DNA of 64,000 nucleotides, taken from positions 1-64,000 of the forward strand of contig CBDDBH010000034.1 of assembly GCA_965225625.1 (NCBI GenBank), read 5' to 3'. The position numbers were made by a program, and so were the translations under genes. The stretch's first letter is position 1. Each line of letters starts with the position of its first letter. Under the pieces are notes generated by a model. The model was given only the letters and a program-made list of their open reading frames with translations. It was not told the DNA's origin and made no database searches. Of this stretch, positions 60,363 to 64,000 are shown piece after piece. Source of the stretch: CBDDBH01 sp965225625. GTDB lineage: Bacteria > Pseudomonadota > Gammaproteobacteria > JADZEE01.

Positions 60363-61453
60363 CTGAACTTCAATTCCCCGCTATCTTTTGATTGTTCCGC
60401 AATGCCCGTACGTTGCATCGCATCGAGCGAGTCGTACACTTTGGGTTCGCCCCTATTGTCGATACCTGAATCTGCCACCTCCCGCATGCTATCGACAATC
60501 CAATGCAGCCGGCGAGCGTAGCTGCGGCGGATTCTGCCGCGATCTCTGAACAAAGCTCTGAAGATGCGGTACTGCTTCCGTACGACTGTGTCACGAAACA
60601 GATCCGATCTGCCGAAACCGGGCTGGCTGTGCGGCGGAAACGCCTTCGTACCAATTCGGCCACCGACAAGGGCAGCCGCTAGAACATCAGCCTCTTGCTC
60701 ATTGAGTTCCGATTGTTGCGCCAGCTGGTCACGGAAGTGATCTTTGAGCGCCTGGATCTCCGACGCGTTGTCGAGGTAGTAAAGCGCCCCCTTGGGACGT
60801 AGTTTACTGTGCAATTCGTTAACCGTACGAAAGTAGCCGATATCTTTCAGCGCAAGAAGCTTGCCAGCCATACAATCGTGAAACGCCATCGTGAAATCAC
60901 CGAAGTAAGGGGCAGCATTCAGTTCGAGATGCCGGCAACGCTCAAGTAGAAGCGTCCGGCGGACGAGCCCGAAGCTGGTGGGGAATGGCCATCGAGTGTA
61001 GTCAACAATGCGCGTTGCCGCGGTCCGTTGCGCGATTGTACGCGCGTGCATCAAACGCGCACGAATGCTCCCGTTCTCCTCGAACGCCAATGATACGACC
61101 GCACCAATTGCGACAACGTAGTCCGGATTGCCGATGAGGTGTGGTGCGGCGGCGGCGAGGACATCGAGTACCGGATAATCGTCGTCCGCGCCGACGATAA
61201 CGAGTTCATCATCGATGCTTTGCAGGACATCGGTCAATCGATTGGCAAGCGTCACCGTGGGGTCGTAGCGTCGATAATCGATACGCAGTTTGGCTGAACA
61301 CGCAGCAATCGCCTCATCGTAGGCCGGTCCATACTGGGCAGCGCTACCGTCTGCAACGATGACCTCTGCGCCCGGGTAGAACTCGGCCAGGTAGTGCAGC
61401 ACGCGCGACGCAGAAACCGGCCTGTTACGAGTCGGGATAATCAGTTTCGGCAT
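60359..61453 (-). CDS. GT-A fold glycosyltransferase (paralogue of the one at 51907)
   Basis: This 364-residue protein begins KLIIPTRNRPVSASRVLHYL and has VIVADGSAAQYGPAYDE and VIVGADDDYPVLDVLAAAAP, the metal-binding DDD of GT-A enzymes. It matches the first ~340 residues of the protein at 51907-53175 but lacks its basic tail. Two related transferases would fit two successive linkages in one repeat unit. The donor sugar is unknown. Confidence 0.85.
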   Translation of the reverse strand: MPKLIIPTRNRPVSASRVLHYLAEFYPGAEVIVADGSAAQYGPAYDEAIAACSAKLRIDYRRYDPTVTLANRLTDVLQSIDDELVIVGADDDYPVLDVLAAAAPHLIGNPDYVVAIGAVVSLAFEENGSIRARLMHARTIAQRTAATRIVDYTRWPFPTSFGLVRRTLLLERCRHLELNAAPYFGDFTMAFHDCMAGKLLALKDIGYFRTVNELHSKLRPKGALYYLDNASEIQALKDHFRDQLAQQSELNEQEADVLAAALVGGRIGTKAFPPHSQPGFGRSDLFRDTVVRKQYRIFRALFRDRGRIRRSYARRLHWIVDSMREVADSGIDNRGEPKVYDSLDAMQRTGIAEQSKDSGELKFR

Positions 61454-61498
61454 TATTTGCTCACCGCAATGTCGCCGTGATGTTGTCGAATAACCAGG

Positions 61499-62647
61499 CT
61501 AATTCCATTTTATTCCACGGAAAATTACGTCCTTGCGGATTCGCTCTCGGTACCTGCTTACGATCTGAAACATCTCGTCAAGCACGTCACGGGTTAGCAG
61601 ATGCGGTTCGAGCCCAAGCTCGAGCAACCCCGTATGGGCAGGATTGTAGTAATGCTCTTCGAGTTCTTTGCGCGGATTCTCAATCCCCTTGATGGTTACA
61701 TCGATGCCATTGCGTTGCCCGCACTGACGCACCAGCTCGGCAAGCTCGTTTACGCTAAAGGTTTCCGTGAACTGGTTAAACACGCGGAGTTCGCCCTCAC
61801 CGGCAGGGTTTTCCAGTGACAAGCGTACGCAGTTCAGGGTGTCTTTGATGTTCAGGTAGCCCCGCGTCTGGCCTCCCTGTCCATATACCGTCAACGGGTA
61901 GCCAGAAACGGCTTGGACAATGAATCGATTCAGGACAGTACCGAATATTTCGTCGTAGTTGAAAAATGGAAACAGACTCTCGTCACCATCGTTCTCGTAA
62001 GTCGAAAGTCCGTAAACTGGCCCCTGCATCAGATCGGTTACGCGCAATCCCCAGGCTCTGACGTAGAACCATAGCAGATCCGTATCCTGGATCTTGGTGG
62101 TGTGGTAGAGGCTGCCGGCCTGGCGCGGAAACAGGAAACGATCCTTGCGCCCCTTGTGTTCAATGTCTATCCAGCCTTCCTCGATATCGATGTCCGGCGT
62201 CCCGTATTCGCCCATTGTTCCAAGCTTCACGATGTGAGCGTCCGGCGCAAATTCGCGCACCGCAAAAATGGTGTTCGCGGTTACGCCGAGGTTGTTGTGC
62301 AAAGTAAATGTCGCTGTCTCGCGGCTCAACATCGAATATGGCGCCGACGGTTGTTCGGCGTAATGGACAATGGCGTCCGGCGTGAAGTTGCGGAAGACGT
62401 CCGCAATAAAATCCCATTTTCCCAAGTCGCCGACGAATACCGATACTTCTTGTCCGCTGCGTTTGGCCCACAGGCGCGCTCTTTCATGCATCGTCGGTAC
62501 GGCGAATAGCGCGTCTACGTTTTGTTCGAGGCACATTGTGCGCCGCAAATAATTATCCGCCACGGCAACTTCATAACCGTGCGCGCTGAGGTGCATTGCG
62601 GTAGGCCAACCAAGATAGCCGTCGCCGCCCAGAACAAGAACTTTCAT
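61499..62647 (-). CDS. UDP-sulfoquinovose synthase-like SDR (SQD1/SqdB/Agl3 type)
   Basis: This 382-residue extended SDR closely follows the SQD1 pattern. It has MKVLVLGGDGYLGWPTAMHLSAHGYEV, DAIVHYAEQPSAPYSM, VKLGTMGEYGTPDIDIEEGW, and SLYHTTKIQDTDLLWFYVRAWGLRVTDLMQGPVYG. The substrate-site residues around GTMGEYG and the Tyr-x3-Lys pair are present. The known enzyme makes UDP-sulfoquinovose from UDP-glucose and sulfite. It might otherwise act as a related epimerase. The three sulfotransferases nearby support a sulfur-rich glycan. Confidence 0.82.
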   Translation of the reverse strand: MKVLVLGGDGYLGWPTAMHLSAHGYEVAVADNYLRRTMCLEQNVDALFAVPTMHERARLWAKRSGQEVSVFVGDLGKWDFIADVFRNFTPDAIVHYAEQPSAPYSMLSRETATFTLHNNLGVTANTIFAVREFAPDAHIVKLGTMGEYGTPDIDIEEGWIDIEHKGRKDRFLFPRQAGSLYHTTKIQDTDLLWFYVRAWGLRVTDLMQGPVYGLSTYENDGDESLFPFFNYDEIFGTVLNRFIVQAVSGYPLTVYGQGGQTRGYLNIKDTLNCVRLSLENPAGEGELRVFNQFTETFSVNELAELVRQCGQRNGIDVTIKGIENPRKELEEHYYNPAHTGLLELGLEPHLLTRDVLDEMFQIVSRYRERIRKDVIFRGIKWN

Positions 62648-62689
62648 GGGCGCCGCGTCAGTTCCAAGATAATGTCGGGAGTCGCGGTT

Positions 62690-63697
62690 TCAATTGTCCG
62701 GGGCTGCCGTCCGCGATTCTAGAAACCACGAGACCGTCTCGCGCAAGCCCTCAGCGAGCTTGGTTTCAGCCTGCCAACCGAGCACGTCACGTGCTTTCGA
62801 TGTGTCGGAATAATTTCGCAACATGTCGCCCCTACGCGGAGACCCATGGGTGATGTTGACCTTTGGGATGCCAAATTCGAGCAACGCGTCGATCAATTGC
62901 GTGGCCAGCTCATCGACAGTCGTTTCCCTATTCGTGGCGATCTGGAAAATTTCTCCACCGATACCTGCTTGTTTCGTCGCAGCAACGATGGCTTGCGTAA
63001 GATCGCCAGTGAATATGTAATCCCGGGTTGCGCGCCCATCACCGAAGATCTCAAGTGACTCACCGGCCAATGCTTGTTTGATGAAACGCGCCACCACGGA
63101 ACTCTTTTTCGAAGACAAGGGACCGTAAACGTTGCCGAAGCGTAGTACCACCGTATCCACGTTGTAGCACGAAAAATAAGCTGAACAGTAGGCCTCGCCA
63201 GCAAGCTTGCTCGCGCCGTACGGTGAAATAGGACTCGGCAGGACGCGCTCGTGAATGGGTGGTTCAACCTCGCCTAATGGCGCGCCAGACGAGGCGAACA
63301 CGAAACGTCCAACACCAGCGCGACGGACCGCTTCAAGGCAATTCAACGTGCCGACCACGTTACTTTCACAATCAAACATCGGATCCTCTACCGACGGTTG
63401 GACACCGGTACACGCTGCCAGATGGACTAAGACGTCCGCGCCTTTCGCAACCTGCGCGATCAAGTCGCCGTCGCGGATATCGCCCTGCACCAGGCCGACG
63501 CAGTCGGATTCAGCCGACCATTCCGTATCGCCGCATTCAACGTCCGCGACCATCTCCAGATCCTGAACAGATCCAACACTTAGGTTGTCGAAGACCCTGA
63601 TGCTGCCTGCAGGAGTACCCGAGGCAAGTAACCGGCTGACGAGGGACCGACCGATAAACCCACAGCCTCCGGTTATCAACCATCGCATGGCGCTCAA
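62690..63697 (-). CDS. NAD-dependent sugar epimerase (UDP-glucose 4-epimerase-like)
   Basis: This 335-residue extended SDR has WLITGGCGFIGRSLVSRLLASG, FASSGAPLGEVEPPIHE, the catalytic YGASKLAGEAYC and FGNVYGPLS. A TTG start at 63697 is favoured: AAGGAG lies 6 bases before it, whereas the ATG nine bases later is too far. Probable roles are C4 epimerisation or uronic acid modification of a UDP-sugar. Confidence 0.87.
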   Translation of the reverse strand: MSAMRWLITGGCGFIGRSLVSRLLASGTPAGSIRVFDNLSVGSVQDLEMVADVECGDTEWSAESDCVGLVQGDIRDGDLIAQVAKGADVLVHLAACTGVQPSVEDPMFDCESNVVGTLNCLEAVRRAGVGRFVFASSGAPLGEVEPPIHERVLPSPISPYGASKLAGEAYCSAYFSCYNVDTVVLRFGNVYGPLSSKKSSVVARFIKQALAGESLEIFGDGRATRDYIFTGDLTQAIVAATKQAGIGGEIFQIATNRETTVDELATQLIDALLEFGIPKVNITHGSPRRGDMLRNYSDTSKARDVLGWQAETKLAEGLRETVSWFLESRTAAPDN

Positions 63698-63703
63698 TTT
63701 ATT

Positions 63704-63709
63704 CTCCTT
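63704..63709 (-). promoter_or_regulatory. Shine-Dalgarno that favours a TTG start
   Basis: On the minus strand AAGGAG stands 6 bases before TTG (63697) and 15 bases before the next in-frame ATG. The normal spacing points to the TTG as start of the epimerase at 62690-63697. Confidence 0.5.
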
Positions 63710-63755
63710 ATATACGTCGCGCTGGGGCCCGCAGGCAGAGCGCGCATGCGGGTGG

Positions 63756-63998
63756 CTATCGCGGATTCGTTACAGCCGCAATTTCCTCGACCTGATTGAG
63801 AAAGACGCGAATCTCCTCTTTTGTCGCGGCCGCCTCATTCGCGGAATGATAAGCCTGGACGAGCGGTTTTCCGTTTCGCGTGTGGACGTCGTAATCAATC
63901 TGGTCGTAGATGTTCCGGAATGCAGGCAGCACGGCGAGCAATTTCGACTGCTCGTACGTGCGAGCGATTTCCTCTTCGGTAACGAGTTCTTCGAACAT
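63756..63998 (-). CDS. Unknown protein, C-terminal part or short protein at the window edge
   Basis: Eighty codons are visible, from a Met two bases from the window end to a stop at 63756. The frame may extend beyond the window, so completeness cannot be judged. The sequence is helical and acidic: ELVTEEEIARTYEQSKLLAVLPAF, YDVHTRNGKPLVQAYHSANEAAATKEE and IRVFLNQVEEIAAVT. No family is recognised. It is co-directional with the polysaccharide genes. Confidence 0.5.
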   Translation of the reverse strand: MFEELVTEEEIARTYEQSKLLAVLPAFRNIYDQIDYDVHTRNGKPLVQAYHSANEAAATKEEIRVFLNQVEEIAAVTNPR

Positions 63999-64000
63999 CT

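Overview
The window comes from a Gram-negative bacterium with fairly high GC. Evidence is a TonB-dependent receptor, an MlaC-type outer-membrane lipid protein, a propionate-CoA ligase and a large nucleotide-sugar (LPS/O-antigen type) locus. A pseudomonadote, probably a gammaproteobacterium, fits best, but no rRNA or other phylogenetic marker is present. No tRNA, rRNA or CRISPR array was seen.

Positions 1-13,930 form an aromatic/xenobiotic catabolism region: the end of a TonB receptor, a cysteine hydrolase, a Rieske dioxygenase alpha/beta pair, alpha/beta hydrolases, two dehydrogenase-type proteins, an acetyltransferase, a broken S9 peptidase and an intradiol ring-cleavage dioxygenase. An IS630 copy interrupts it. 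PrpE, a second IS630 copy, MlaC, an unusual nuclease-domain protein and an MFS transporter follow (14,030-21,050).

Positions 21,190-43,120 hold a second catabolic block: a luciferase-like monooxygenase, a DsbA-fold isomerase, a second Rieske oxygenase with two small partners, a rhodanese, a thioesterase and hydrolases. In its centre is a complete coenzyme F420 set: NADPH:F420 reductase, CofE, CofD, CofC and a fused CofG-CofH (FbiC-type) protein. A cyclase and an F420-type luciferase-like oxidoreductase follow directly. Next come a lactonase, two transporters, a racemase-like protein, two paralogous metallo-hydrolases, a glutathione transferase and an SDR. The picture is of a cell that makes F420 and probably uses it to reduce catabolic intermediates.

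Positions 43,240-64,000 are a surface-polysaccharide locus, almost all on the minus strand. It has a CDP-sugar pathway (cytidylyltransferase, 4,6-dehydratase, 3,5-epimerase-like, C-methyltransferase, hexapeptide acyltransferase, reductase), a sulfoquinovose-synthase-like enzyme, three sulfotransferases, a CmcI-like methyltransferase and three glycosyltransferases. A sulfated or sulfonated glycan carrying a branched deoxysugar is the likely product. An IS66 element at its edge joins the stump of rfbA to the stump of a beta-helix protein.

Small lesions recur: five genes are broken by one-base indels or a stop codon (dioxygenase beta subunit, S9 peptidase, rhodanese, PhyH-like dioxygenase, IS630 transposase copy 1). 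Palindromic elements also recur: a 270-bp MITE-like element inserted in a stop codon, a relic of it forming a hairpin between a Shine-Dalgarno and its start codon, and a perfect 53-bp inverted repeat between the cyclase and the F420-type oxidoreductase.
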